Source: CAZEQD01 sp964514305
GTDB lineage: Bacteria; Acidobacteriota; Aminicenantia; Aminicenantales; Aminicenantaceae
DNA: 64,000 bases
Direction: 5' to 3'
Assembly (NCBI GenBank): GCA_964514305.1
Contig: CAZEQD010000004.1
Span: 1-64,000, forward strand
Positions 52,713-60,804 of the stretch are shown here, piece after piece. A program made the translations under genes and the position numbers. The notes below the pieces were generated by a model. That model ran no database searches and had not been told where the DNA came from. It saw only the letters and a list, made by a program, of their open reading frames with translations. Each line of letters starts with the position of its first letter. Position 1 is the first letter of the stretch.

Positions 52713-53288
52713 ATGATTGATAAAAAAGCAGGAATTCTCCAAAAACCTAAAATACTGGTTCATATCTGCTGTGCTCCCGATGGGCTTTATGTCATCCAAC
52801 TTCTGCAAAGAGACTATGAAACCAGCGGCTTTTTCTATAATCCCAACATTCATCCTTTTTCTGAATATAAGCTTAGATTGGAAGAGACAAAAAAAATAAG
52901 TCATCTGCTGAATTTCGAACTTATAGAAGGGGAATATGACGATCATCGCTGGTTCAGAATAACCCAAAAATATAAAAATGAGCCTGAAAAAGGAAGAAGA
53001 TGCGACATTTGCTATGCTCTTCGACTCCAGAAAACAGCCGAGACTGCAGCCAAGCTTCAATTTGATATTTTTACCACCGTCATGAGCCTAAGCCCTTGGA
53101 AAAAAGCAGAAGTCCTCAACCGGATAGGAAAAATGTTTAGCCGAAAATACAAAATAGATTATTTAGAGGCTAATTTTAAAAAGAAAGATGGCTTTAAAAA
53201 AAGCGTTATCCTCAGCCGCCAATATAGTCTTTACCGTCAAAATTACTGTGGCTGTGTCTACAGCCAACCTTCACCAAAAAATGTCTAA
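52713..53288 (+). CDS. queH: Epoxyqueuosine reductase QueH (DUF208)
   Basis: 191 residues. QueH reduces epoxyqueuosine to queuosine in tRNA in organisms without QueG. Landmarks: the N-terminal ILVHICCAPDG (CC pair), FYNPNIHPFSEYKLR, the RRCDICYALRL motif, TVMSLSPWK and a C-terminal YCGCVYS. The usual CCAPC reads CCAPD, so one cysteine of the family pattern is replaced. Its last 8 bases overlap the hypF start. Confidence 0.85.
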   Translation: MIDKKAGILQKPKILVHICCAPDGLYVIQLLQRDYETSGFFYNPNIHPFSEYKLRLEETKKISHLLNFELIEGEYDDHRWFRITQKYKNEPEKGRRCDICYALRLQKTAETAAKLQFDIFTTVMSLSPWKKAEVLNRIGKMFSRKYKIDYLEANFKKKDGFKKSVILSRQYSLYRQNYCGCVYSQPSPKNV

Positions 53289-55578
53289 CTCTGGGTCTCC
53301 TTCTTCCATCACCCTTATTGTTTTTGGTGTGGTCCAGGGAGTAGGTTTCAGACCGTTTGTCTACAGACTTGCCCATGAATTTGGCTACAAGGGCTGGGTA
53401 AAAAATATAGGATTTGGGGTAGAAATTCATCTCGAATCCTGTCAAAAAACAGATTTTGAAGCTTTCCTGCGAGCTCTCAAGGAAAAAAAACCTCCTCTAG
53501 CCAGAATCGAAAAGATAACAATTGAGCATACCCCTGCACGTCATCTTAAAGGCTTTAGAATTAAGAAATCAAGAGCAGGCAAAAGTTTCGTTTTTATTTC
53601 TCCTGATATATCTGTGTGTGAAGAATGCTTTAAAGAAATGTATTCTCCTTCTGACAGAAGATTTCTCTACCCCTTTATTAATTGCACCAACTGTGGCCCT
53701 CGTTATACTATTGTCAAATCTCTTCCTTATGATAGAGAGCAGACAACCATGGCCAAATTTAAAATGTGTCCTAACTGCCGCCAAGAATACTCTGATCCTT
53801 TAAACAGAAGATATCATGCCCAGCCCATAGCTTGTCCTGTTTGTGGGCCTCAGGTGAAACTTCTTGAAGCAACCACTGGCCGAGAATTAGAAGGAGGAGT
53901 AAAGACAGCTGCTTCATTTATTAAAAAAGGAAAAATTATAGCTGTCAAAGGCCTGGGAGGTTTCCATCTTGTCTGTTCTCCTTTTAACTTTCGGGCTGTA
54001 GCCAGGCTGAGAAAAATAAAAAAAAGAAAGACCAAACCTTTAGCTTTAATGGCCAAAAACTTCAGCATTGTTAAAAAATATGCTTATCTTTCTTTAGAAG
54101 AAAAAAAGCAGCTTACCTCAGGACAACGGCCTATTGTCCTCCTCAGAAAGAAGGAAGATATTAAAGGAATTGCTCCTTATTTGAATGAACTGGGCTTCAT
54201 GCTGCCTTACACACCTCTTCATTATTTATTATTAAATGATCTGGAGTTAATAGTAGCCACCAGTTCCAACCAAAAAGACGCTCCGCTTATGAAAGATGAG
54301 AGTGAAGGAGTCGGCCAGATTTGTGATTACATCTTCACCCATGATAGACCAATCCAGATGAGAGCTGACGATTCTGTTCTTAAAGTAGTTAATAAACAGC
54401 CACTTTTCCTCAGACGGGCTAGAGGCTATGTTCCCTATCCTCAAAAAGTACCTTCATCTTTAGCCATCCCCAACCAGATTATAGCTTTAGGAGCAGAGCT
54501 TAAAGATACAATTTCAATCTATAAGAATGGTTATGTTGTAACCAGCCAATTTTTAGGAGATCTGGATGAATATTTAAACTACAAATATTTTCAAGAGACG
54601 ATTGACCACCTTTCTCGGCTTTTTGAAGTTAAGCCTCAAATAGTTGTTTCTGATCTTCACCCAGATTTTCAGACTACCAGATTTGCTCAAAAAACCGGCC
54701 TTCCCCACTTTCAAGTTCAGCATCACTTTGCCCATGTTCTGGCCCCTCTTTTGGAACACAACATAGTTCCAGAAAAAAAAGTTTTGGGAGTGGCTCTGGA
54801 TGGCTACGGATATGGAGATGACGGCCAAGCTTGGGGGGGAGAATTCTTACTGGCTGATTATCTATCTTATCAAAGATTAGCTCATTTTAAATATGTAACC
54901 TTGCCTGGGGGAGATTTGGCATCTAAACAGCCCTGGAGGATGGCCCTTTCCTACCTAATAGATACTTTTGGCCTTGATTACCCTCACTTACAAATTTTTC
55001 GAGATATTAAAAAAGAAAAACTGAAAAGTCTGGAATTAATGATAGCCAACAACATCAACAGCCCCCTCACCTCCAGCTGTGGGCGGCTTTTTGATGCGGT
55101 TTCTTTTCTCGTAGGGCTTTCGCCTTTAGAAGTTGAATTTGAAGCTGAGGCTCCAATGAGATTAGAAGCAGTAGCTGAAGAAAATCTTAACCGATACTAT
55201 GAATTTTCGATTGATTCATCAGCATCTCCTCTTCAAATCTCTTTCCAACCGATGATAAAGGAAATATTAGAAGATCTGAAATTAAATGTTCCCCCCTCTC
55301 AGATATCGGCTAAATTTCACAATACTTTGGCCCAGGTTACAGCTTCCTTGGCTGAATTTGCTAAGAAGAAATATGAAACTGACATAGTAGTCTTAACAGG
55401 AGGGGTCTTTTTAAATAAAGTACTTTTAAAGAAAACAACCAATCTCCTCGAGAAAAAAAATCTCATAGTCATAAGACCTCTAAATTATCCTCCCAATGAT
55501 GAATCAATTTCCTTGGGACAAATTGCTCATGCTCTTTACAAATTAAAAATAAACAGGGGGCCAGGCTTTTTAAACTAA
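53281..55578 (+). CDS. hypF: Carbamoyltransferase HypF ([NiFe]-hydrogenase maturation)
   Basis: 765 residues from the ATG at 53281; the frame is open to 53188 but that part is the shadow of queH. Domains in order: acylphosphatase (GVVQGVGFRPFVYRLAHEF, about 10-95), two C4 zinc fingers (CEECF, CTNCGP, CPNCR, CPVCGP, about 105-195), YrdC-like (KGLGGFHLVC, about 200-385), Kae1-like carbamoyltransferase (VQHHFAHV, LDGYGYG, TGGVFLNK). It makes the CN ligands of hydrogenase from carbamoyl phosphate with HypE. No hypCDE or hydrogenase genes are in this window. Confidence 0.95.
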   Translation: MSNSGSPSSITLIVFGVVQGVGFRPFVYRLAHEFGYKGWVKNIGFGVEIHLESCQKTDFEAFLRALKEKKPPLARIEKITIEHTPARHLKGFRIKKSRAGKSFVFISPDISVCEECFKEMYSPSDRRFLYPFINCTNCGPRYTIVKSLPYDREQTTMAKFKMCPNCRQEYSDPLNRRYHAQPIACPVCGPQVKLLEATTGRELEGGVKTAASFIKKGKIIAVKGLGGFHLVCSPFNFRAVARLRKIKKRKTKPLALMAKNFSIVKKYAYLSLEEKKQLTSGQRPIVLLRKKEDIKGIAPYLNELGFMLPYTPLHYLLLNDLELIVATSSNQKDAPLMKDESEGVGQICDYIFTHDRPIQMRADDSVLKVVNKQPLFLRRARGYVPYPQKVPSSLAIPNQIIALGAELKDTISIYKNGYVVTSQFLGDLDEYLNYKYFQETIDHLSRLFEVKPQIVVSDLHPDFQTTRFAQKTGLPHFQVQHHFAHVLAPLLEHNIVPEKKVLGVALDGYGYGDDGQAWGGEFLLADYLSYQRLAHFKYVTLPGGDLASKQPWRMALSYLIDTFGLDYPHLQIFRDIKKEKLKSLELMIANNINSPLTSSCGRLFDAVSFLVGLSPLEVEFEAEAPMRLEAVAEENLNRYYEFSIDSSASPLQISFQPMIKEILEDLKLNVPPSQISAKFHNTLAQVTASLAEFAKKKYETDIVVLTGGVFLNKVLLKKTTNLLEKKNLIVIRPLNYPPNDESISLGQIAHALYKLKINRGPGFLN

Positions 55579-55690
55579 ATTCAGAATAACATCTACTCCA
55601 AGCGAATTTTGACTCCACCGATAAAAGAAGAAATAAAATTTATAAATAAAGACAGAACAAAGCCACCAACTCCCAGCTCGACAAAACCAA

Positions 55691-56323
55691 TTATCCCCCC
55701 AAGAAAGCATAAACAATGCCTCCTACCAAGGTGCCTTGAAGTTCTCCTAAAAACAGAGGCAGAGACAGGGCAATTTGACCAAAAATATCAGTCGATCCTA
55801 GCAGAGCTCCTCCTAAAATCCCTATAAAAACTCCGGCTGCGGCCATGAAAAGAAAAAAAGATAAAAGATTTAGAGATCGAAAAATAAAATAATTGTCCTC
55901 TTTCTCAATTTTTAATTCATCCAGCTTATTTCTCAATGATTGCTCTTTTTTCCCATAGAAAGGAATAGCAACGGAAGGCTTATCAAATTTTTGTTTCCTA
56001 TTAGGAGATAAATCCCACTTATCATCTAAATTCTGACCGCAGCCAGCACAAACTTCATCTTTCAAATTATTCTCATAGCCACAGTAGATGCAAATAGCTT
56101 TTCCTTCCTTTATAGATGGCGGTTTCGATTGAATCCAATTTTTACCATCATAATAATACCACTGGCCACTTTTAGCTCCGACCATCCAGAACTTCCCCTG
56201 TTGATCTTTTAAAGGTAATTTTCTTAGTTCCTCTATAAATTCCTGTCTAGATATTCTCCCTTGCCAAAATTTCTCCTTCAGCTCACTATATTCTTGTTCT
56301 ATTTTTTTGAATTGCTTTTCCAT
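55691..56323 (-). CDS. Zinc-ribbon membrane protein, unknown
   Basis: 210 residues. N-terminal helix (about 1-35) is followed by KFWMVGAKSGQWYYYDGKNW, a GYF-like domain, and the zinc ribbon CIYCGYENN..CAGCGQNL near 78-100. Two or three hydrophobic helices (about 150-208), rich in glycine, end the protein. A GCxAG-type soluble part facing the cytoplasm is likely. It converges with hypF. Function not recognised. Confidence 0.7.
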   Translation of the reverse strand: MEKQFKKIEQEYSELKEKFWQGRISRQEFIEELRKLPLKDQQGKFWMVGAKSGQWYYYDGKNWIQSKPPSIKEGKAICIYCGYENNLKDEVCAGCGQNLDDKWDLSPNRKQKFDKPSVAIPFYGKKEQSLRNKLDELKIEKEDNYFIFRSLNLLSFFLFMAAAGVFIGILGGALLGSTDIFGQIALSLPLFLGELQGTLVGGIVYAFLGG

Positions 56324-56633
56324 CTTAATAACCTATTTTAGCCAATTTACCTTTAATTTCGCACAGATAAAAGAAGCTTTTCTCTTTTTCTTTTTCTAAA
56401 TTCAGGCAAGCAAAATACCAATCATTATTTTGGTAGCTTTGTAAATTGTTTATTTTCAGCATATTTATAAATCATTTAATATCAATAATATAGGCATTAT
56501 GCACAAATTATGTGCAATTTGTCATATTTCTAAGAAATTTCTAATTTTTGGCTTTAAAAAGGAAGATATTTCCACAAGATTTCCACAAAATCTGTGAAAA
56601 TTTCGCAGCCCCAAATCTTTCTCCTTACATTCT
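56324..56633. other. Intergenic region, 310 bases, no gene found
   Basis: AT-rich with no open frame of note. It contains a dyad GCACAAATTATGTGC at about 56499-56513 and a repeated TTTCCACAA/TTTCCACAAAA near 56570-56590. It holds the divergent upstream region of the zinc-ribbon gene. Nothing decisive. Confidence 0.5.
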
Positions 56634-57572
56634 CTATAAAGGCAATAATTTCCTTATTATTTCTATTAAATTAGCACCTTCATATCCTTTAATAGGATCG
56701 GGAATGAAAGATAGAATAAAAATTAATAAAACTAAAAACCCGACAAATTTACGGCCAGGAGATAAAGAGCTTCCTTCATCTATTACTCTCGGATGTCTAA
56801 GGCCAAGAAGAAGAATAATAAAAGCCCAGAGAAACCAACCTAACCAGAAAAAAATTCCCATTATAATGAATATTCCCAAAAATATTTTGGCCAAATTTTT
56901 GGATTTACCTCCAAAAAGAGCATAAGAAACATGACCTCCATCAAGTTGTCCAACAGGAAAAAGGTTCAGAGCCGTCACAAAAATACCTACCCAACCGGCA
57001 AAAGCCACCGGGTGTAAAATTATATCATGGTTAGGCGGAATGTTTTCAAATATAATGCTTGCAGCCAGTTTCAACAGAAGGGGTTCCCCAAAAACAAGCG
57101 TCCCTTCTTGAGGGAGAGCAGGGACAACCTTAGAAAGGGAAAGGCCATAGACAAGAGCTGGAACAGCCAGGACAAATCCAGTCAAGGGGCCAGCTACTCC
57201 GATATCAAAAAGCTGCTTCTTTCGGGTAATAGGAGATTTTATTTTGATAAAAGCTCCTAGAGTGCCAATTAAAGTAGGAGCCGGGATAAAATAAGGCAAA
57301 GTGGATTCAATCTGGTAATGTTGACAGGTCAGGAAGTGTCCTAATTCATGTCCTAATAAAATAATAATAAGGACTAGAGCATAGATAATGCTTAAGTAAA
57401 TAACCTGAGGATCTTCGAAAATTTTTATTCCAAGATTAACCTCTTGGGGCTGACTGAGAACATCAGCGTATTTAAAGCTAAGACTCCAGCTTATGCCAAC
57501 GACAAAAGTGGAAACCACGGTCACTGCAAACAAAACAATATTAATCCAGATTTTACCTCTTATATTTATCAT
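56634..57572 (-). CDS. Site-2 protease-like M50 metallopeptidase
   Basis: 312 residues with six to seven hydrophobic helices. The zinc motif HELGHFLTC (HExxH) lies near 75-79 in a membrane helix and the second motif LDGGHVSYALF near 215. GVAGPLTGF lies between. These are the S2P/M50 landmarks. Such enzymes cut within membrane helices to release regulators. It has no neighbouring anti-sigma gene. AAGAGGTAAA precedes ATG. Confidence 0.9.
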   Translation of the reverse strand: MINIRGKIWINIVLFAVTVVSTFVVGISWSLSFKYADVLSQPQEVNLGIKIFEDPQVIYLSIIYALVLIIILLGHELGHFLTCQHYQIESTLPYFIPAPTLIGTLGAFIKIKSPITRKKQLFDIGVAGPLTGFVLAVPALVYGLSLSKVVPALPQEGTLVFGEPLLLKLAASIIFENIPPNHDIILHPVAFAGWVGIFVTALNLFPVGQLDGGHVSYALFGGKSKNLAKIFLGIFIIMGIFFWLGWFLWAFIILLLGLRHPRVIDEGSSLSPGRKFVGFLVLLIFILSFIPDPIKGYEGANLIEIIRKLLPL

Positions 57573-57646
57573 CTAGCTTATAAAAAAATAGGAGTGATAA
57601 ATATCACTCCTACTCTAATTCTAATCAACTACAATAGGTAGAATAA

Positions 57647-57895
57647 TCAGCTTTCTTGGAGCCTCTTATATTTCTCCATTAACTCTTCTTTGGTTTCTTT
57701 ATGGTTAGGATCAGGCACACAGGCGTCAACAGGACAAACTGAAGCACACTGAGACTCATCGAAATGCCCTACACATTCTGTACACTTCTCTGGATCAATT
57801 TCATAAATTTCGTCTCCTGCTGAAATTGCCTGATTTGGACATTCAGGCTCGCAGGCACCACAATTAATGCATTCTTCAGTAATCATATAGGCCAT
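57647..57895 (-). CDS. 2[4Fe-4S] ferredoxin (Alvin/YfhL-like)
   Basis: 82 residues. Cluster motifs CINCGACEPECP and, with the extended loop of this subgroup, CTECVGHFDESQCASVCP, then a helical C-terminal extension. A small cytosolic electron carrier; a plausible partner of porGDAB. GGAGGAAAT precedes ATG. It lies between the M50 and TPR genes on the same strand. Confidence 0.95.
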   Translation of the reverse strand: MAYMITEECINCGACEPECPNQAISAGDEIYEIDPEKCTECVGHFDESQCASVCPVDACVPDPNHKETKEELMEKYKRLQES

Positions 57896-57964
57896 CTATT
57901 TCCTCCTCAAAAAAAATTAACAGACTATTATATATTTTTTATGAGAATTTACAAGCAAAACTAG

Positions 57965-58624
57965 TTATTTTTTTGCTTCCAATTTCTTGGCTTTTTGCGA
58001 GGCATCATAACCAAAGTATGTCTGGGGAAATTCAGCTTGAAGTCTTCTATAAAGAGCCAGCGCTTGCTTAGAATCACCTTTCTTTTCAAGAACTTCTGCT
58101 TCATGGAAAAGGATGGCATCCAGAGTATAGGCTTTTGGTTTCTCCTCTTCTAATTTTTTATATATTTTAAGAGCTCTATCGAAATCCTTTCGTTTTAAAT
58201 AAAGCTGAGCCAATAGATCTTGAGACTGATAATAAAAAAGATCTTTCTTCTTGGCTGAAACTTGTTTCAAGAACTTTTCTGCTTTATCCAACTTCCCTTT
58301 TTCCAGCCAGTAATTACCCAATATGACAGAAGCCAGTCTTGCATACTGATCTTCACCTTTGGCTAATCTTTCCAGTTCAGTCAAATTCAGGGGATTAGAC
58401 TCAAGTTCAGAGTAGAGTTTAACTACCTGGCCAATAAAACGGCTTTCCTTTTTTAGGTGTTGACTTTTTACCAATTTAGTGCCCACAAAAGCCAAGATTA
58501 CCACTACGATGACCACCCCAGCTATAATTAATTCTCTTTCTCTTTTTTGGGCAAAGCGGATTAGTTTAGTGACCGTAGTGACTAATTCATCTTCTTTAAG
58601 TTGCTTTCTTTTTATTCTTCTCAT
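57965..58624 (-). CDS. TPR-repeat protein with one membrane helix
   Basis: 219 residues. A basic N-terminus (MRRIKRKQLKEDE) precedes a single membrane helix (about 35-55), followed by TPR-like repeats (LAKGEDQYARLASVILGNYWLEKGKLDKAEKFL, YLKRKDFDRALKIYKKLEEEK, KKGDSKQALALYRRLQAEFP split over about 85-210). The layout matches YfgM-like membrane-bound TPR proteins. Function not known; possible periplasmic chaperone-associated factor. Confidence 0.82.
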   Translation of the reverse strand: MRRIKRKQLKEDELVTTVTKLIRFAQKRERELIIAGVVIVVVILAFVGTKLVKSQHLKKESRFIGQVVKLYSELESNPLNLTELERLAKGEDQYARLASVILGNYWLEKGKLDKAEKFLKQVSAKKKDLFYYQSQDLLAQLYLKRKDFDRALKIYKKLEEEKPKAYTLDAILFHEAEVLEKKGDSKQALALYRRLQAEFPQTYFGYDASQKAKKLEAKK

Positions 58625-58661
58625 TTTTCTCTCTTTGCTTAAATAGTAATTATCTTTCTAA

Positions 58662-58690
58662 AGAGAGCCATGTCAGGATCCCACCTTTTT
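58662..58690 (-). repeat. Reversed fragment of repeat 'F'
   Basis: On the minus strand AAAAAAGGTGGGATCCTG, then ACATGGCTCTCTTTA, which matches the right half of the element at 41678-41753 (14 identical bases plus CATG and the pyrimidine tail). The surrounding 229-base gap has no gene. Confidence 0.4.
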
Positions 58691-58853
58691 TAAGCTGCTA
58701 CCGTGAATAATGTCTGATTAAAATCTCAGCTAACCGTTTTGAATATTTTATTTATCACAAAAAGAATAAAAATCCAACTATCTTTGCAGAAAATTTGAAA
58801 TTTAGACTATTCCTTTTTAATAATGAATCAATTTTATCTATCATTAACTGCAG

Positions 58854-59147
58854 CTAGCTTATAGTTATCAATCGTCCATGCTTATCTGTTTCTAGATTTA
58901 GGGCCTGTCGGCTGGAAAGAACCCAAGGCTTATCCCATTTTATAACTTTATTTCCATTCCAATAATAGGTGTCAAATGAAGAGGAAGCTTCATGCCAGAT
59001 TAGAGCACAGTAATAGCGCTCATTTTTTCTAAGAGTTTTTCTTATATAGCGACGGGCCTTGCGGCGTGATCTAAAATTTTTGTAAAACTCCTGATGTTCA
59101 GGATAGTCTCCATAAAGATAAACTTCCCAATCTTTGGCCCCGAACAT
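58854..59147 (-). CDS. Small basic protein, unknown
   Basis: 97 residues. MFGAKDWEVYLYGDYPEHQEFYKNF, split by a very basic stretch RSRRKARRYIRKTLRKNERY, then WHEASSSFDTYYWNGNKVI and NLETDKHGRLITIS. AAAAAAGGAAAAA precedes ATG. Compact alpha/beta content suggests a real folded protein. I do not recognise the family. A weak promoter lies at 59237-59266, which would put the repeat element at 59171 into its 5' leader. Confidence 0.6.
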   Translation of the reverse strand: MFGAKDWEVYLYGDYPEHQEFYKNFRSRRKARRYIRKTLRKNERYYCALIWHEASSSFDTYYWNGNKVIKWDKPWVLSSRQALNLETDKHGRLITIS

Positions 59148-59170
59148 TTTTCCTTTTTTCTTATTATCAG

Positions 59171-59228
59171 GAATAACGCCTCATTCCAGACATTTCGTAC
59201 ATGAAAAGATTTGGCGAAGCGGTTATTC
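59171..59228. repeat. Possible short member of repeat family 'R', copy J
   Basis: GAATAAC (59171-59177) pairs with GTTATTC (59222-59228). Near the right arm is GATTTGGCGAAG, 12 bases identical to copy B. The core GAGCCCATA is not recognisable. It lies at the predicted 5' end of the mRNA of the small basic protein. Confidence 0.35.
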
Positions 59229-59236
59229 TTAAATAG

Positions 59237-59266
59237 ATATTAATCTAATTTAAGCTTTCTTGTCAA
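59237..59266 (-). promoter_or_regulatory. Weak promoter candidate
   Basis: On the minus strand TTGACA (59266-59261), 18-base spacer, TAATAT (59242-59237), pointing to the small basic protein gene 90 bases away. It overlaps the end of the dodecin remnant. Confidence 0.35.
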
Positions 59267-59388
59267 TCTATGCTAGGCTTTATGCTAGGATTATTTTCAA
59301 TTAAACTAAAAATTGTATTTTTGGCCGCTTCTTCCCAGGAATTGGGGCTAGTGCCTATAAGTTCAATAACCTTATAAATGCTTTCCAT
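59263..59388 (-). pseudogene. C-terminally truncated dodecin
   Basis: From the ATG at 59388, with GGAGGG 6 bases upstream, 41 residues: YKVIELIGTSPNSWEEAAKN matches the first 20 residues of dodecins (small flavin-storage dodecamers, about 65-70 residues). After that similarity is lost and TGA ends the frame, with a short CTAGCATA duplication near the break. The flavin-binding strand and C-terminal half are missing, so a working dodecin is unlikely. Confidence 0.75.
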
Positions 59389-59460
59389 GATTTCCCTCCT
59401 TTATTGAAACTTTTTTTGGCTACCTGAAAGACAGTTTAATAGACGTGAAGACTGTAAAAC

Positions 59461-59510
59461 TTTAGGCTATCATTGTCAATATTAGTGAAAATATTGACTC
59501 ATCGCCTAAA
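59461..59510. repeat. Long two-part hairpin
   Basis: Outer arms TTTAGGC (59461-59467) / GCCTAAA (59504-59510) and inner arms GTCAATATT (59475-59483) / AATATTGAC (59490-59498) pair perfectly, with a six-base loop AGTGAA. It lies between the dodecin and kinase remnants, followed on the plus strand by A/T-rich sequence. It could be a bidirectional terminator or an operator. Confidence 0.55.
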
Positions 59511-59540
59511 AATTTATATTTCTAGTACAAATTATTTAAG

Positions 59541-59680
59541 GTGAAAGCAAGGGAGATCGACTGTCCGAATTGCCATTCGGAAAATAGTGACACTTCCGCT
59601 TTTGCAGCAATTACGGTATTCCTCTTCCTACACAAGAAAAAATTTTCTGTAACTGAACCGCTCCAAATCCCCAGACGGTG
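59541..59680 (+). pseudogene. N-terminal remnant of a zinc-ribbon Ser/Thr protein kinase
   Basis: From the GTG at 59541: CPNCHSENSDTS, then in the +1 frame FCSNYGIPLPTQEKIF, then back in the first frame SVTEPLQIP. This reproduces a double-zinc-ribbon start (CPxC..FCxxCG) followed by the T-x-T-L-Q-x-P linker that precedes the kinase domain in bacterial zinc-ribbon kinases. The second Cys of the FCSNC pair is Tyr, two frameshifts are present, and no kinase domain follows. Family call rests on remembered consensus. Confidence 0.55.
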
Positions 59681-59949
59681 CAAAAAAAATGTGGCCAAAT
59701 ATTTTCTTTCACTTTTAAATGCTAAAAAGCAGGAGTCTAGGAAACATAATTCGTCAATAATAAAACAGTACTCACTAAAAGTAAAAAGTAAAAACAATTA
59801 ATAGGGTTATTTTATTAGAATTCAAGCATTATTTTCTCAACGCAGAATACGTCCCCTCAGCAAAGCAAGTTTTTTCACCATCATAATATCATTATCTAGA
59901 TATCAGACTTTCCCTTCCCTTCCTAATAGAACCATCAAAATCAATCTAT

Positions 59950-60492
59950 TTATTCAATTGCTTGTAGTTTGGTCAACACTTGAGATAGTTGCTCATTTGC
60001 TTTTTCCAGCTCCTTTGCTGCGGCCAACGCCATATTGTAGACTGGATTCCTTTCTATGTTTTCAACCTTCTCGGACCATCTTATAAATTTCTCACTATGC
60101 TGTTTATTATGCCTAACCCAAGAGGTTAAAATTATTTTAAGCCGACCTCTCTCATCTGTGGAAAATTTGTTAATAATAGCTTCAACTGTCTTTCTAATGG
60201 TGTGTTCAGGCACAGCTCCAAGGATCTCATGTACTTTCTCACCTTCAAAAAAGAACATCTGCATGGGTATGCTCATGATCTGATATCTTGCGGCAGTCCG
60301 CTGGTTTTCATCCACATTAAGTTTGCAGAACTTAAACCTACCATCATATTCCTCTGAAAGCTTGTCATATATGGGTGAAACCATCCGGCACGGACCACAC
60401 CACGGAGCCCAGAAATCAACTTCAGTAGGTATATCTGATCTAAGGACCTCTTCTTCAAAATTTTGATCCGTAACTTCTACTACTTTGCTCAT
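59950..60492 (-). CDS. Thioredoxin with a histidine-rich helical C-terminal domain
   Basis: 180 residues. 1-107 is a complete thioredoxin: FWAPWCGPCRMVSP with the CGPC active site, LNVDENQRTAARYQIMSIP with the cis-Pro, and GAVPEHTIRKTVE. Residues 110-180 are an added helical domain with SWVRHNKQHSEKFIRW and ELEKANEQLSQVL, unlike standard 105-110-residue thioredoxins. GGAGGCAAT precedes ATG. It is the last gene of the redox cluster, 312 bases after trxB; that gap contains no gene I can see. Confidence 0.88.
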   Translation of the reverse strand: MSKVVEVTDQNFEEEVLRSDIPTEVDFWAPWCGPCRMVSPIYDKLSEEYDGRFKFCKLNVDENQRTAARYQIMSIPMQMFFFEGEKVHEILGAVPEHTIRKTVEAIINKFSTDERGRLKIILTSWVRHNKQHSEKFIRWSEKVENIERNPVYNMALAAAKELEKANEQLSQVLTKLQAIE

Positions 60493-60804
60493 ATTGCCTC
60501 CTTTAAAATTAATTCTTGTCTTGGATAATAATCATCGCTGCCATCTAAAACCTCAACTTATTAAAAAAATATGCTTCTTTAAAATTAAGACTTAGCCTTA
60601 AAGCTAATTAAAAAACAATTTCTAGTGTTCACTTTCCATTTATCCTGAAGTTTGAACTTATGTTTTCTTTATTGTCTCCTTATTTCATTACAAATTATTA
60701 TTTAATCGCCAATGGTTCTCATACTAGGAATAACATTTGTCCATTAGTATTAGATAGAATCCTATCCAATTTGACCTTTCCCAACGTCTCCTCTTTTTAA
60801 TAAA
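60493..60804. other. Intergenic region, 312 bases, no gene found
   Basis: AT-rich; short frames have many stops. The minus strand has a GAGGAGACG near 60785 and AAGGAGACAA near 60675 without proper open frames after them, suggesting gene debris between trxB and trx. No Fur-like dyad is clear. Confidence 0.4.
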
